64,000 nucleotides of DNA, taken from Mesostigma viride (lineage: Eukaryota > Streptophyta > Mesostigmatophyceae > Mesostigmatales > Mesostigmataceae). Made by a program: the position numbers and the translations under genes. How positions within the stretch are numbered: position 1 is the stretch's first letter; the number at the start of each line of letters is the position of its first letter. The notes under the pieces were generated by a model. It saw nothing but the letters and a program-made list of their open reading frames with translations, was not told where the DNA came from and ran no database searches. The DNA lies in the NCBI GenBank assembly GCA_009746045.1, contig RPFO01000189.1, forward strand, positions 420,137 to 484,136, read 5' to 3'. Positions 34,065 to 44,962 of this stretch are shown here, one piece after another.

Positions 34065-34844
34065 TGTAACGACTAAAAATGATCATCAACATCATCCACA
34101 GTCCAATATGAAAGATCTTTTACCTGGGTTGCTTTCCTGAGTCGCAGAACTTCAAGTATCCGAGCAACGTTGAGATGGAGATTCCACAGCACGTGATTTA
34201 GGGAATCACAACCCCTTGTAGACACAAAGACAAGCTCGTGTATAGACGACCTCTGTGGAACTGAAGGACGTCTATAGCCAAGGGGCTCTTATGGATTGGA
34301 CAACAAAGCCAAGCTTTATTATACCATGGTGAATCAAAACCAACGTAGCAACAATGGCGACCCCACGTCCTTGATATCGACGTGCTTGTCGAACTTGCTC
34401 CAACCTTAGCCTGAAGAGAACCAATCAGAACCATGGAATCCTATACAAGATCTTCGTATCCATCCTAGTCACACAAAACAGAACAACACCACACACAGCC
34501 TGGCAGAATCTTTCCATGAGATCCTAAATCTGTCGTGAGCACTGAAGTCCCAAAGGAGCATTTAAGACTCAATAGTACCAACTAACAAACTACAACCCCA
34601 CGTGGATCAGGCCACGACCAATGAGGGCTCCTATCAGTAGTATCAGCCAACAAACTACAACCCTACGTGGATCAGGCCACGACCAATGAGGGTTCCTATC
34701 AGTTGGCTGACAAAGTATCAGCTCCAAGTACCGTCGTCTTAGAAACCTCATAACTTTCTCAATACTGATCCAAAAGTCCTCGAATAAAAGCCAAACATTC
34801 ACAAAACAAAGGATGTAACAACAAAGTCATTTTTGCTTGTTACA
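34065..34844 (-). repeat. Chromovirus LTR, complete (downstream)
   Basis: 780 bp bounded by TGTAAC and GTTACA. It contains an internal 44-bp class repeat (ACAAACTACAACCC...CAATGAGGG, near 34585 and 34645). It matches 42764-43389 closely. Confidence 0.9.
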
Positions 34845-34857
34845 TATCTCCCCCTCA
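34845..34857 (-). promoter_or_regulatory. Polypurine tract of the chromovirus
   Basis: Minus-strand TGAGGGGGAGATA directly precedes the LTR, the position for plus-strand DNA priming. Confidence 0.8.
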
Positions 34858-35235
34858 AAACTGGACCTCCCAGGTCCAATAGCCAACTCTTGAAGGCAGA
34901 GGAACATTGAACAGAAATCCACCATCTCTTGGGAAAAGCAGATGGGTTTTTACATCCCTGAAAACAGGGCCTCCTATCTCATAACATCTAGTCACAGGTC
35001 TCTACAGCAAACAAGTCACTACCTTATCTACTATAAAGCCAGATAAACACTTCTCATAATACAAGGTCTTCCATTCAGCATCCTGGAACCTGGAACTCTG
35101 GACTGGAACATCAGAACTGGACTGGAGCCCCCCCCCATCATCCATCCTGGAATCCCCCCCTCACACCACAATCCAAAGCACCTTCCATGCTCTTCCCCCA
35201 TCCTTCCCCATCCTCTTCCTGCACAGCTCTGTTCT

Positions 35236-36519
35236 TCACAGGCTATACCAATCCCCATTCACACCATCCTTGCCCCTGGTCCCAAACAAGGGAAACTGCT
35301 CCACCATGTGAACCAAGTCTGGCCAGTTCCTGCTGACCTGCAGCACCATGCACGTCTCTGCAGCCCCTGCTGCCATCTGGGCAACATAACGCAGGCATGT
35401 CCCTGGGTAGGAGAGAAGCACCACAGACTGGCTCTCAGGATCCATCACCCAAGTAGAAGACGTCTTGTGCCTGCTCACCCATGACCTGTACGCCCACCAG
35501 AACTGGAGAAAGGTCTTGACCACTGACCACTTAGCACCTGTCAAAGGCACCAACACCCTCAATGGGGTCAGACGAACCTTGAGCTCCATGGTGAACTTAG
35601 GCAACCCTGGGCTGCAGAAAAGGTTGGATGTCTCCAAAGGGAAGCACCCATTGACCGAGCTGGAAGAAGAAGGAGCCAAGTCAAAATCTCCCTGCTGCAC
35701 TGAAAACTCCAACAACTCCATGTAGGAGGCCTCACCCATGCTCACTGGCTGGAACTGCATGAAGGCTCCTTTCAAAGCCTCAGGCAAGGTGGTCAACATA
35801 TCCTGCCCCTCTGCAGGTCTCATGTCAATCTCAGGTCCTGGAGTCAAGGCAAACATCCTGTGCAACAGGTGGCCCACAAAAGGAGAGCCAATCTCATACA
35901 GGCTGGTGTGCAACTGAGACAAGACCTCCTCCACATAACCCTCAGGGCTCACTTCCCCCTCCTCCCTGTTAAGGGCAGCCACTGCCTTGGCCAGCGTCTC
36001 ACAATGCTCACAAGGTCCCATGCACTTCCTGTGATCCACATAGGCCACCACATTCTTGACAGGTACCACATGACGAGGAATCTGAATGATGGGAGTGCTG
36101 CTGGAGCTGAGAGCTATGTTAACACCACTCCCCATCTGGGGCTGGGACAAGGACAACCCCTGAAGAAGCTCCTGTAGCTTATCCTGCTTGGAGATCACTG
36201 AATGCAAGAGCTTGTTAATGGTATCCATCTGCTGACCCCTCCTAAGGTCACGCCTGACAATACTGTCAAACAGGGATTCCACATAACTCATGGGGTTGGG
36301 GTTTCTGGATGCATACCCGTGACCCCTTCCTCCGTGGTGGCGCCCAGGCCCAAGTTGGGGTACGTGAACTCCTCCTCCATCTGGGACCACACAGCATGCA
36401 CGAAGAAACCATTCGTTAGTCCTGAGATATAGGAAGGGGAGCAGTGGTTTGCACCAACTCAGTATACCAAGAAGGAAGAGTGAGCCCCTTCTTTTGGCAA
36501 TACTCCTGGACCACTTCAT
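35236..36519 (-). CDS. Extra ORF of the chromovirus, between integrase and LTR, unknown function
   Basis: This 427-residue frame lies after the integrase, where chromoviruses usually have nothing or an env-like gene. The first part overlaps the integrase C-terminus out of frame, so its hydrophobic look (SLFLLGILSW) is probably accidental. An ATG at 36291 (residue 77, MSYVESLFDSIVRR) is a better start, giving 351 aa. From there come a helical, coiled-coil-like segment (QMDTINKLLHSVISKQDKLQELLQG), a CMGPCEHCETL cysteine cluster, and a mixed C-terminal half with WWAYRSWVSRHK. I see no signal peptide after residue 77 and no transmembrane helix. I do not recognise the family. Confidence 0.6.
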   Translation of the reverse strand: MKWSRSIAKRRGSLFLLGILSWCKPLLPFLYLRTNEWFLRACCVVPDGGGVHVPQLGPGRHHGGRGHGYASRNPNPMSYVESLFDSIVRRDLRRGQQMDTINKLLHSVISKQDKLQELLQGLSLSQPQMGSGVNIALSSSSTPIIQIPRHVVPVKNVVAYVDHRKCMGPCEHCETLAKAVAALNREEGEVSPEGYVEEVLSQLHTSLYEIGSPFVGHLLHRMFALTPGPEIDMRPAEGQDMLTTLPEALKGAFMQFQPVSMGEASYMELLEFSVQQGDFDLAPSSSSSVNGCFPLETSNLFCSPGLPKFTMELKVRLTPLRVLVPLTGAKWSVVKTFLQFWWAYRSWVSRHKTSSTWVMDPESQSVVLLSYPGTCLRYVAQMAAGAAETCMVLQVSRNWPDLVHMVEQFPLFGTRGKDGVNGDWYSL

Positions 36520-38155
36520 GGCAGTGAGTCAAGTCAGACAACCACAGCCATGTGGCAGTAGACTCTAACTCTCCTTTCCAGTGCACCTTAAACTGCAGCT
36601 GCTTGGTCCTACCCTTTCCTTTGACTCTGTGAGCCACCAGCTGCTCCACTTCATATATCCTCTCCCCCTCAGTATCCAGCTCAAATGGTAATGGAGCAGA
36701 AAGGCGTCCCTGCAAGGTATTGCGTTTATACAGTTTGAGCTGGGCCAGGTGAAACACGTTAGTCTTAAGCCTCCAGTGGGAAGGCACCTGGACTTGAACT
36801 ACAGTCCCATAGTGGAAGGTGTCCAGGACAGGGTAAGGTCCCAACCACAAGGGTTGCAGTTTCCTGCATTGCTCCTTTTCAGGTAGCACACGATTAGCCT
36901 CCAAGAGCACCAGGTCACCAGGAGCCACAAAGGTGTGTGTAGCCAACATCTGTTGCCAAGCATTGTTTAAATACTTGTCCTGTGCATGCAACATCTGAGC
37001 AGCCACCATACTGTGAGCTTCCTGGAAGGATGCAATCAACTGGTGGACAGAGGTTAGGCGTCTTCTGAAGGGGCCTTCAGCATCCCTATCAGGTAACTCC
37101 AGGTCAAATGGAGTCAAGGGGCACTGGCCATGGCAAATGACAAATGGAGACATTTGGTGAGGAGCCAGGGGTGAGTTGTTGATGGCAAACTCTATGAAGG
37201 GAAGTTTCTTGTCCCATTCCTTGTTATCATGGGTACAATAGTGCTTCTGGCATTCCCGTACAATACGGTTCAGCCTCTCCACAGCCCCCGTGCTGGCACA
37301 CCTGTATGCTACTCCAAAGGCCAACTTAGTGTCTAGGATGTCAAAGAAGGACTTCCAAAACCCAGACATCCACAAGGGATCCTGGTCAGTGATGATTACA
37401 CGTGGCATGCCATGCAATCTGTACACCTCCTTCATGAACAACTCTACACACTGGGCAGCTGTGAGATGGGCATTGCAGGGGATGAGGTGGCACATTCTAG
37501 ACAGCCTGTCCATCACCACTAGTATCCTGTCATTGCCAGCATCAGAAACAGGCAAGCCACAAATGAAGTCCATGGTCACACTGATCCAGGGTCGAAGGGG
37601 AATAGGCATGGCCATAGGAAAGATAGGCACTGCCTGAGTCCTAACCTTATTCCTTTGGCATGAGTCACAGGAAGCCACATAGGCTTTGATATCACGAAAC
37701 ATGCCAGGCCACCAAAACCTCTCTTGTACTTCATGGAGAAGCTTAGCATACCCAGGATGACACGCAGTCACGTCGTCATGGAAGCAATGCAACACAGTGG
37801 GAATGGCCATTTCTGGCACATAGACCTTCCTGGTCACTACATGATCTGCATCCTGGGTGTGGACATACAGGACTCCCTCCCAGTACTCCACAGGTCTGTT
37901 ACCAAAGCTTCCTTCCTGAATGGCCTTAGTGGCCAGGTCCTCAGTTTTAGTGAAGGCCTTAATCACGTCCAGCAGGGCTATACTCATAGGGTTAGGCAGG
38001 ACTAGCTGTTTGCCAGGTCCTAAAGGCTGCAGCTGCAGCACCTCACCCTCCTGCAGGTGACTAGTGACTAGATGCTTGGATGACAGAACATCAGCCACAG
38101 GTGTACGTGACTTCCCCTTGATCTCAGCTGCCAATCCTCTAGACTTGGTCAGCAT
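36416..38155 (-). CDS. Integrase with C-terminal chromodomain (chromovirus pol, part 2)
   Basis: 579 residues. The zinc-binding HHCC motif uses His126, His133, Cys163 and Cys166 (HDDVTACH ... CDSCQ). The catalytic core has Asp196 (VTMDFICGLP), then IITDQDPLW, and Glu in GAVERLNR. The C-terminus (501-553) is a chromodomain, YEVEQLVAHR ... FKVHWKG ... ATWLW ... HEVVQEY, which in this clade directs insertion to marked chromatin. The frame is separated from the PR-RT-RH frame by about 200 bp with an in-frame stop at 38355 and a frame change near 38200. The two may be separate ORFs, or one pol broken by mutation. Confidence 0.9.
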   Translation of the reverse strand: MLTKSRGLAAEIKGKSRTPVADVLSSKHLVTSHLQEGEVLQLQPLGPGKQLVLPNPMSIALLDVIKAFTKTEDLATKAIQEGSFGNRPVEYWEGVLYVHTQDADHVVTRKVYVPEMAIPTVLHCFHDDVTACHPGYAKLLHEVQERFWWPGMFRDIKAYVASCDSCQRNKVRTQAVPIFPMAMPIPLRPWISVTMDFICGLPVSDAGNDRILVVMDRLSRMCHLIPCNAHLTAAQCVELFMKEVYRLHGMPRVIITDQDPLWMSGFWKSFFDILDTKLAFGVAYRCASTGAVERLNRIVRECQKHYCTHDNKEWDKKLPFIEFAINNSPLAPHQMSPFVICHGQCPLTPFDLELPDRDAEGPFRRRLTSVHQLIASFQEAHSMVAAQMLHAQDKYLNNAWQQMLATHTFVAPGDLVLLEANRVLPEKEQCRKLQPLWLGPYPVLDTFHYGTVVQVQVPSHWRLKTNVFHLAQLKLYKRNTLQGRLSAPLPFELDTEGERIYEVEQLVAHRVKGKGRTKQLQFKVHWKGELESTATWLWLSDLTHCHEVVQEYCQKKGLTLPSWYTELVQTTAPLPISQD

Positions 38156-38354
38156 CCCTGGCTCCAGTATCCACTTCCTGGGCCGTCCCTTCCCCTCCTA
38201 GGATTCTCTGTGCTTGGTTGTGTTGTGAGAGTGGGCTGGCTACCAGCAGAACCCTCCCTAAGACTGCTCTGCAGTGACTGACCCCCACCCTGGACGCCTG
38301 TCGACCCTGGGACAGAGCCCTGGTCAATGAGCATCTCGTGACTAAAGCTAGCCT

Positions 38355-40787
38355 CTACAGGGGGTGGCTCAGCTTGGAGGTTTGCTGGTTAGCTGCCTGT
38401 GCCCTGGTGACAGCACCACACTCTACTACAGAAACCATGGCAGCACAAATATCCAGATCCTCGTGAAATGCTCCCATCAGATCCCTTCTTCTAGAGAGGG
38501 CGTCTGGCACCACATTCTGTGATCCTGGGACATACTGCACAGAGAAAGGATAGAATCCCCCTAGGTACTCCATCCACCCAGCCATCCTCTTACTCATCCT
38601 ACTCTGTTCTAGCACGTGCACCAAGGGCCTGTGGTCAGTCATCAGGGTGATAGACTCTTGCCCTAGCCCATCTGTAGCACTGCTAGCCACAGAAAACTGA
38701 GCTCCCTTCAACAGATGCTCCCACTTGTGACATGCTACCACTAAACCCAGCAACTCCTGCTCGTGTACAGGGTAGTTACGTTCAGCTGAGCTCATGGTTT
38801 TAGACATGTACTCCACTGGCTGTGGTCCATAGCCATGGTCTTGCATCAGCACAGCACCTATGGCGCCTTGAGAGGCATCTGACCTAACCTGATAAGGTAG
38901 ATCTGGGTTGGGACCCACTAGCACAGGGGTGGATGTGAGCTTCTGCTTCAACAGGTCAAAGGCCTGCTGACACCTATCTGTCCACTCAAACTGAACATCC
39001 TTCTTGATTAACTCAAGCAAGGGGGTGGAGATGGCAGCCATGTCAGGGATAAAACGCCTGTACCACCCCACCATGCCCAGGAAGGACTTGACATCATGTG
39101 CAGACTGCAACACAGGCCACTCAAGGATGGCAGCAATCTTAGCATTGTCAGGTGTCATACCCAAGGAACTCAACTTGTACCCTAGGAACCCCACTTCATG
39201 CCCCCACTCCACCTTAGACCTCTTGACAGACAAGTGGTAGTGCTGGATGACCTTCAGGACCTCCTCCACGTTCTCCAGATGCTCCTTGAACGTCTTTGAG
39301 TGCACCAGGATGTCGTCCATGTAGGCCACCACGCAGGTCCTGAACACGGGTCTTGCAGGGTCACACAGGTGGGCAATGTCTTTGAACCTGGGATTCCTGA
39401 GATCAGGGGAGATCTGAGGCAGAGAGTTCCCTGTCAGATGGCCAAAGATAGCATTCACAAACATCTGCATAGTAGCTGGGCTGTTGGAGGCCCCCATGGG
39501 CATCACAGTCCACTGGAACTGACCCCAGGGTGTGGAGAATGCAGTTTTTGGAATGTCCTCAGTAGCTATCCTGATCTGCCAGAACGCGTGTCTAAGGTCA
39601 AACTTGGTGAAGTAAGATGATCCAGCTGTCCTCTCTAGCAGCTCATCAATCCGTGGCAAGGGATACTTGGACTTCACTGTGACCTTGTTCAGGCCTCTCA
39701 GATCAATGCACAACCGCCATCCACCATCATGCTTGGGGACAAGCAAACACCCAGAGCTGAAAGGACTATTGGCAGGAAGAATGAGTCCAGCTTCCAACAG
39801 GCCTGTCAAGATCACCTTCAGCTCTGCCATCTCAGCTGGCCCCATCCTGTACATGGGAACAAAGGGAGGCCTGGCACCATCCACAAGCTTGATGACATGA
39901 GTGATTGGCCCTTCAGGAGGGTACTGTGGCATTTTGTCCTCAAAAATGGCAGCAAACCTGTCCAAAAGGGCATCATGCAGCTTCTGCTCCTCCTCTGTGA
40001 CAGCTGGTACTGGGTTCACAGCATTCACCGTGTGGCCATGAGTCTCATCAGAGGGTGAGTTAGGAACCAACTGTAAGAGAAAGACGTGTTCCACTGGGTA
40101 AGTAGCCAGGTAAGACAAGGTGTGATTGGCAGACCATACGTGCTTAAGTAATGCAGCACGTTTCTCTTCCAGTGAAGGCACCTTGACGTCCTCCTTGGCA
40201 CCTGCAACCCCTCTCCCATCATTGACAGCCTCATTAGTAGAACAGCACTCTGTGACTGGTCTTTCTCCCCCCTTAATCACTGTGGTGGCGTCCCACACTG
40301 ACCCATCCTGAAACTGCACCACCTTCTCAGACCACAAGATGGCAGGATTAGCAGACTCCAACCATGGCATCCCCAGAATCACATCAGCAGCAGTGAGTGG
40401 AATGACATCTGCTGTGACAGACAAGGTTTGACGTGAGCACACTTGAAAAAGCAGTTGCACGTAGCCAGGTGAGTTACTCTGCCTACCATCAGAATATTGG
40501 ACCTTAACAGGCACAGGGTGGGGGAGCACTGGTAGATGCAGCTCCTGCACCAAGGAAGTGGAAATGTAGTTACTTCCTGCACCTGAGTCAATCATGAAGA
40601 GACATAAAGGCTGAGCCAAAGGGACTGGCACGTTCAACAGCCTAGCCTGGAACTTCAAGAGTTGACTGGGAATAGGAGGGCCCAATGGGGTGGTGGAATC
40701 AGAGGCAGACAAGTTGTTCACAGGACGGACATGCACAGCAGGCAAACCAGTTAACTCCACCGCTGGACGTAGTCCTGGGGGCTCCAC
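38355..40787 (-). CDS. Protease - reverse transcriptase - RNase H (chromovirus pol, part 1)
   Basis: 810 residues, open throughout. The aspartic protease has MIDSGAG (Asp67) and ADVILGMPWL. The reverse transcriptase has WRLCIDLRGLNK, FTKFDLRHAFWQIRI, FQWTVMPMGASNSPATMQ and the active site YMDD. RNase H has RSDASQGAIGAVL, YPVHEQELL and LMTDHRPLVHV, then SVQYVPGSQNVVPDALSR. The order PR-RT-RH before integrase is standard for Ty3/gypsy. It lies about 70 bp after the gag stop in a different frame, so expression probably needs frameshifting, or the gap reflects a mutation. Confidence 0.92.
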   Translation of the reverse strand: MEPPGLRPAVELTGLPAVHVRPVNNLSASDSTTPLGPPIPSQLLKFQARLLNVPVPLAQPLCLFMIDSGAGSNYISTSLVQELHLPVLPHPVPVKVQYSDGRQSNSPGYVQLLFQVCSRQTLSVTADVIPLTAADVILGMPWLESANPAILWSEKVVQFQDGSVWDATTVIKGGERPVTECCSTNEAVNDGRGVAGAKEDVKVPSLEEKRAALLKHVWSANHTLSYLATYPVEHVFLLQLVPNSPSDETHGHTVNAVNPVPAVTEEEQKLHDALLDRFAAIFEDKMPQYPPEGPITHVIKLVDGARPPFVPMYRMGPAEMAELKVILTGLLEAGLILPANSPFSSGCLLVPKHDGGWRLCIDLRGLNKVTVKSKYPLPRIDELLERTAGSSYFTKFDLRHAFWQIRIATEDIPKTAFSTPWGQFQWTVMPMGASNSPATMQMFVNAIFGHLTGNSLPQISPDLRNPRFKDIAHLCDPARPVFRTCVVAYMDDILVHSKTFKEHLENVEEVLKVIQHYHLSVKRSKVEWGHEVGFLGYKLSSLGMTPDNAKIAAILEWPVLQSAHDVKSFLGMVGWYRRFIPDMAAISTPLLELIKKDVQFEWTDRCQQAFDLLKQKLTSTPVLVGPNPDLPYQVRSDASQGAIGAVLMQDHGYGPQPVEYMSKTMSSAERNYPVHEQELLGLVVACHKWEHLLKGAQFSVASSATDGLGQESITLMTDHRPLVHVLEQSRMSKRMAGWMEYLGGFYPFSVQYVPGSQNVVPDALSRRRDLMGAFHEDLDICAAMVSVVECGAVTRAQAANQQTSKLSHPL

Positions 40788-40857
40788 TAGTTTTTTGGCA
40801 GCTCAGGAGGATGATCTGAAGACGAGCTCCCCACTGAAGGCTGCACCTGCTGATCCT

Positions 40858-42389
40858 CTATGCCGTCTGCCTCCCTTCTCCCTCCTCCTCCTCTGCTAGG
40901 AGGTGCCACAGGGCGTTGACCATCCGACGCCTGTCTTGCCTGTTGAATCCCTTGGGCTGGAATGGTCCCTTGCCCGAAGCCTGGAAGTTGGGTCTAAACC
41001 CAGGCTGTGCCCTGTGGTCGCTCTGGCTCACCCCAGGAGGGAAGATGGGTGGTCTGGTGAATGGAAGAACCCCCTGAGGACCCTTGGTGTCGCTTGGGAA
41101 CTGGTCTCGCTTGGGGCAATCCCGTGCAAAGTGTCCCAGCTGGCCACACGTGAAACAGGCTCCTTTGGACTGCTCCATGGCACTGAGCTCCTCCATCACA
41201 GCGTTCAGCTGGTTCAGGGGCTTCTTAACAGCAGGCGCCTGGTTGCCTGCAGCAGGCTCCCACTTGAGGGAAAAGTCAGGGACACGGCACAGCGTGAGGG
41301 CATAAGACAGCACAGTATCCCACTTCCACTCGACATAGTCGAAAGGGGAGAAATGCTTGTCAATATCCACCCTGACTTGAGGGGAGAGCCCATGCAGAAA
41401 CCTGTGAAGAGCTTCAGAATCAGAGCACTGGGGGATTTTGGCCCTCAGGTTGGTAAACGTCTCTACGTATTGTGGTAGTGTCAGGCCGACTGAGTACAGT
41501 TGGCCAACGCGTCCCGGTCCAGACGGAGCTGGTCCTGGGGAAGGAGAAAACGTCGAAATGAAAGCATGAGAGATGGCAAATCCTTGCAAGTATTACCTGC
41601 CGAGGATCGTAAAAACTCATCAAACCTGTCGGCTGCACTGTCGCTCATTCGCTGTCGAACCATCTTCTTCTGGATGTCCAGGGAAAGTCGTTCTTCCGCT
41701 CGTTTGCCGTAGTTAGCAAAGTGGATAGCGAACACATCCTGGAATCGAGTAGAGAAATGATCGAAACTGCGGTGGGTTAGATTGGTGAGCGACAGCTTGT
41801 CTACGGATTCGATTTTTGGAAATGGCGGGGCGGAACCTTGATGCGGTGGTATAGTGACGGTCACGGGGACGTCGCTGGCGGGGGTGGTGAAGGTGACCGA
41901 GGTCGTCTGCGCTGGATCCTGCCTATCGCTATCCTGCGTCTCATTCCTCGTAGTAACTGCGGTACTATTAGGTAAAACCCTTCCGTCACCCAACCGAGGA
42001 GCCTCTCTCCCCAATCCAGCAACCATGTCACGCATGGCCGCCTCCTCCTCCTCAATTCTCTGACGAAGTCTTCCCACATCCTGTTCCACCTCCTCCACCA
42101 TCTTTCTATACATCGCTGCGTGTTGTTCATCGTGTAATAATCTGATTTTAGCTGCTGAGAGGCGATCCGCTGCAAGTCTGGTCCCGTCTCTTCCAGGCGT
42201 GGTATTTAGCGGGAAAAGAAATGAAGAAGATGCACTCCGCACAGGACTTGTTCGCGCGCTTGGAATCCTGGGCGACAGTGACGCTCCTCGACCCACGCCT
42301 GTCAGCGATGGCTCGCCTGGTTGGAGACCAGATGCAATGACGGAAAACTTGGGCCCTATGGACAACGAGGGCCGCCTCACTTCAGACAT
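40858..42389 (-). CDS. Chromovirus gag, in two frames
   Basis: The N-terminal part (41481-42389, 302 aa) has a Ser/Pro-rich head, a coiled coil (MYRKMVEEVEQDVGRLRQRIEEEE) and the start of the capsid fold. The C-terminal part (40858-41589) continues the capsid (TLPQYVETFTNLRAKIPQ ... FLHGLSPQVR) and ends with a nucleocapsid knuckle CFTCGQLGHFARDC (CX2CX4HX4C). The break between frames lies near 41500-41540 and looks like a small indel. Gag packages element RNA in the cytoplasm. Confidence 0.85.
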
Positions 42390-42750
42390 AGAAGTACGGT
42401 TGAAATCAAGTTGACGCCGTGGAGTACGAGCAGTTGTCTCAGCACCTTCCCTAGCAATGGGTTCCAGAGATGATGACGGATCTCCAAACCTTGATTAGTA
42501 GGGGGTAAAGGTGATTGTGTCTTCGAACTACTCATACTTCCACATGGAGTCGCGATCGTCTGCCTAGTAGAGACAACGGTTACGGCTGACTTCTAGTGTT
42601 ACAGAGCAAGACAGTCACATCAGGATGTGTCTCAGTCTGTAACACCGTAAGTTTTCCGCAACTCTATGAATCTTCTCGGATGACAGACATCTGATCAACG
42701 TTGTACTACCCGGAAGGTTGCGACTTCAAGAGAAACACCAAAGTAGAGAT
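42390..42750 (-). other. Chromovirus 5' leader
   Basis: Untranslated sequence between the PBS and the gag ATG. No further feature is recognised. Confidence 0.6.
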
Positions 42751-42762
42751 CCTCCGATACCA
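42751..42762 (-). promoter_or_regulatory. Primer-binding site of the chromovirus
   Basis: Minus-strand TGGTATCGGAGG lies one base after the LTR. It fits the 3' end of initiator-methionine tRNA, the usual primer in plants and algae. The same first 11 bases form the PBS of the element at 52084. Confidence 0.8.
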
Positions 42763-42763
42763 A

Positions 42764-43389
42764 TGTAACGACTAAAAATGATCATCAACATCATCCACAG
42801 TCCAATATGAAAGATCTTTTACCTGGGTTGCTTTCCTGAGTCGCAGAACTTCAAGTATCCGAGCAACGTTGAGATGGAAATTCCACAGCACGTGATTTAG
42901 GGAATCACAACCCCTTGTAGACACAAAGACAAGCTCGTGTATAGACGACCTCTGTGGAACTGAAGGACGTCTATAGCCAAGGGGCTCTTATGGATTGGAC
43001 AACAAAGCCAAGCTTTATTATACCATGGTGAATCAAAACCAACGTAGCAACAATGGCGACCCCACGTCCTTGATATCGACGTGCTTGTCGAACTTGCTCC
43101 AACCTTAGCCTGAAGAGAACCAATCAGAACCATGGAATCCTATACAAGATCTTCGTATCCATCCTAGTCACACAAAACAGAACAACACCACACACAGCGT
43201 GGCAGAATCTTTCCATGAGATCCTAAATCTGTCGTGAGCACTGAAGTCCCAAAGGAGCATTTAAGACTCAATAGTACCAACTAACAAACTACAACCCCAC
43301 GTGGATCAGGCCACGACCAATGAGGGCTCCTATCAGTAGTATCAGCCAACAAACTACAACCCTACGTGGATCAGGCCACGACCAATGAG
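42764..43389 (-). repeat. Chromovirus LTR, upstream copy, truncated by Copia B
   Basis: The first 626 bp match 34065-34690. The match stops exactly where the Copia B LTR begins. Confidence 0.9.
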
Positions 43390-43910
43390 AGTTATGGCAC
43401 TCGTGCAATGGATGCGAACGTGTGTTGGATTATGCAATGGCTGGCATAATATCAACCCATGCAAGCTTGCCAAGCTGGATTGCATGGGCACGTAGGTTAG
43501 GGTAACCTAGCTATCCTGTACTAGTGCTAACCAATGAGGTGCTGGCTCCGTCCAGCTAGATCTACTCCAGCTAGGACTGAGACGATGCCCGCAGGCAACG
43601 ACTGCCTAACAGCACTACGTGGACGATCCTGGACCTCCCCTAGGACCTCCGTACAGGACTAGCACTGCAGCCACCTTGTGGTCTGCATCACAGCTCATAA
43701 ACCCTACCACGTGAATACCCACGTGCGTGTGCACTACATATCTCAGTGCTAATATCTAGCACCCACGTGCCCATCATGGCACGTGCGGATCTAAATCCTA
43801 GTAGAGATATGTCCAGTGTACTACACTACCGTCCATGTCCGTATCCCACTTGGGAGACGGGGACAACGCCACGTGTACTGATAGTCTAGGCCTGAAGCCC
43901 TAGAATAACT
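43390..43910 (-). repeat. Copia B LTR, left (downstream)
   Basis: 521 bp from AGTTATGG to GAATAACT, with inverted ends AGTTAT/ATAACT. The right boundary is inferred from the inverted end and from the purine-rich minus-strand tract AAAGAAAAGTAATAATGGG directly beyond it. Confidence 0.75.
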
Positions 43911-44285
43911 CCCATTATTACTTTTCTTTGGGGAGTGAGGGGAAGACTCTTCCCACAACCCACTCATATGCCAACCACTACTGATAAGCAAGGTTCCCCA
44001 CAGGGACAACCAGGACACTGAAAGAGATGCATTTATAAAAGCGCCCATAGCTCCTTCGTGTTGGATACAACATCCCCACTGGTTGGGTGCCTGTGTTAGG
44101 AAAACCATTGTCAGAAAAATATGACCACACGTTTTATTGACAAAGAACAAGCCATCAAGAAAGGAGGACCCTTCTGACCTCAATCTTTAATGACGCAAAG
44201 AGAGTCTGACGGGTGGGACACTTCAGACCCTGCCACCCCATGACCACCCTCCTATCTGGTGCTAAGATCCCTAGGCTGAGGCACT
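43911..44285 (-). other. Copia B 3' untranslated region
   Basis: Lies between the RNase H stop (TGA at 44286-44288) and the LTR, starting with the polypurine tract. No gene seen. Confidence 0.6.
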
Positions 44286-44340
44286 TCACCCTCTGCCGTT
44301 ATATGGGTTCATCAGCGTGTATAGGACTCTGTACTGAGGC
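44286..44340 (-). pseudogene. Last codons of Copia B RNase H, cut off by Copia A
   Basis: Minus-strand reading PQYRVLYTLMNPYNG then stop. It continues the frame interrupted at 57499 and matches the end of Copia A's RNase H (VQYKVLQSLMDPSQ). This proves the insertion order. Confidence 0.85.
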
Positions 44341-44345
44341 CCTGC

Positions 44346-44962
44346 AGTTGTGAGGGTAAGAATGCCACGAATTCCGCCATGGTTCTTGCAGGAAGTTGCC
44401 TTTATTAATAATCAGGAAACACAGACGTAAGTCACGTCACTTCCAAGACTGCACGCAGCACAGGCGACAGGGTCGCAGTGCCAAGAGAACGTGCACGCAA
44501 GAACTAGCGTCCCGGTGTGACCAAGTCACTCATATAGCTTACTAGGGACGCGTCCAAGTATTCAGCTGCACTGTCACAGCTGAACTGTCAATCAATTGAT
44601 TACACAGACTCTGGCACGCCTTTGGCGCGCAGATCTATCAATTGTCCATACGGCTAGTCCTGTGGACCTATCCGTACACTAGTCAGCATCAATTGTCTCA
44701 TAGGTCCTGGCGCGCTACAGTGCGCCTACCTATCAATTGACCATCAAGTCCTGTACAAGTCCTGTCAACGTCCTGCGGACTATCAAAGTGACACTTGTAC
44801 ATCCTGTGTCCGTACGCGCCCACAGTGGCGCGCCGGGTACTGTCGGCACAGCCTAGGAAACGTCATAACTTTTACGTTCCTTAACCAAATGAGGCGTTCA
44901 AGGTGCCGTTGGAAAGAGCGTAACAATCTCTATCCATCTAACGTAAATCCTTTACGTTAACT
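44346..44962 (-). repeat. Copia A LTR, left (downstream)
   Basis: Begins AGTTGTGAGG and ends GTTAACT. Contains four TCAATTG motifs. The minus-strand polypurine tract CTAAAGAAAAGAAGGGAT follows at 44966-44983. Confidence 0.9.

Larger units (their letters stand above)
34065..43389 (-). mobile_element. Ty3/gypsy chromovirus
   Basis: Read on the minus strand: upstream LTR (42764-43389, cut by Copia B), PBS, gag, PR-RT-RH, integrase with chromodomain, an extra ORF, PPT, downstream LTR (34065-34844). LTR ends are TGTAAC...GTTACA. The last 155 bp of the upstream LTR should lie to the right of Copia B, outside this window. It inserted into LINE sequence; the 5 bp left of it are GCGGG. Confidence 0.92.

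Noticed and set aside
36420-36519. Hydrophobic N-terminus of the chromovirus extra ORF as a signal peptide (env-like gene)
   Set aside because: This part is an out-of-frame reading of the integrase end. The ATG at 36291 excludes it, and no transmembrane segment follows.
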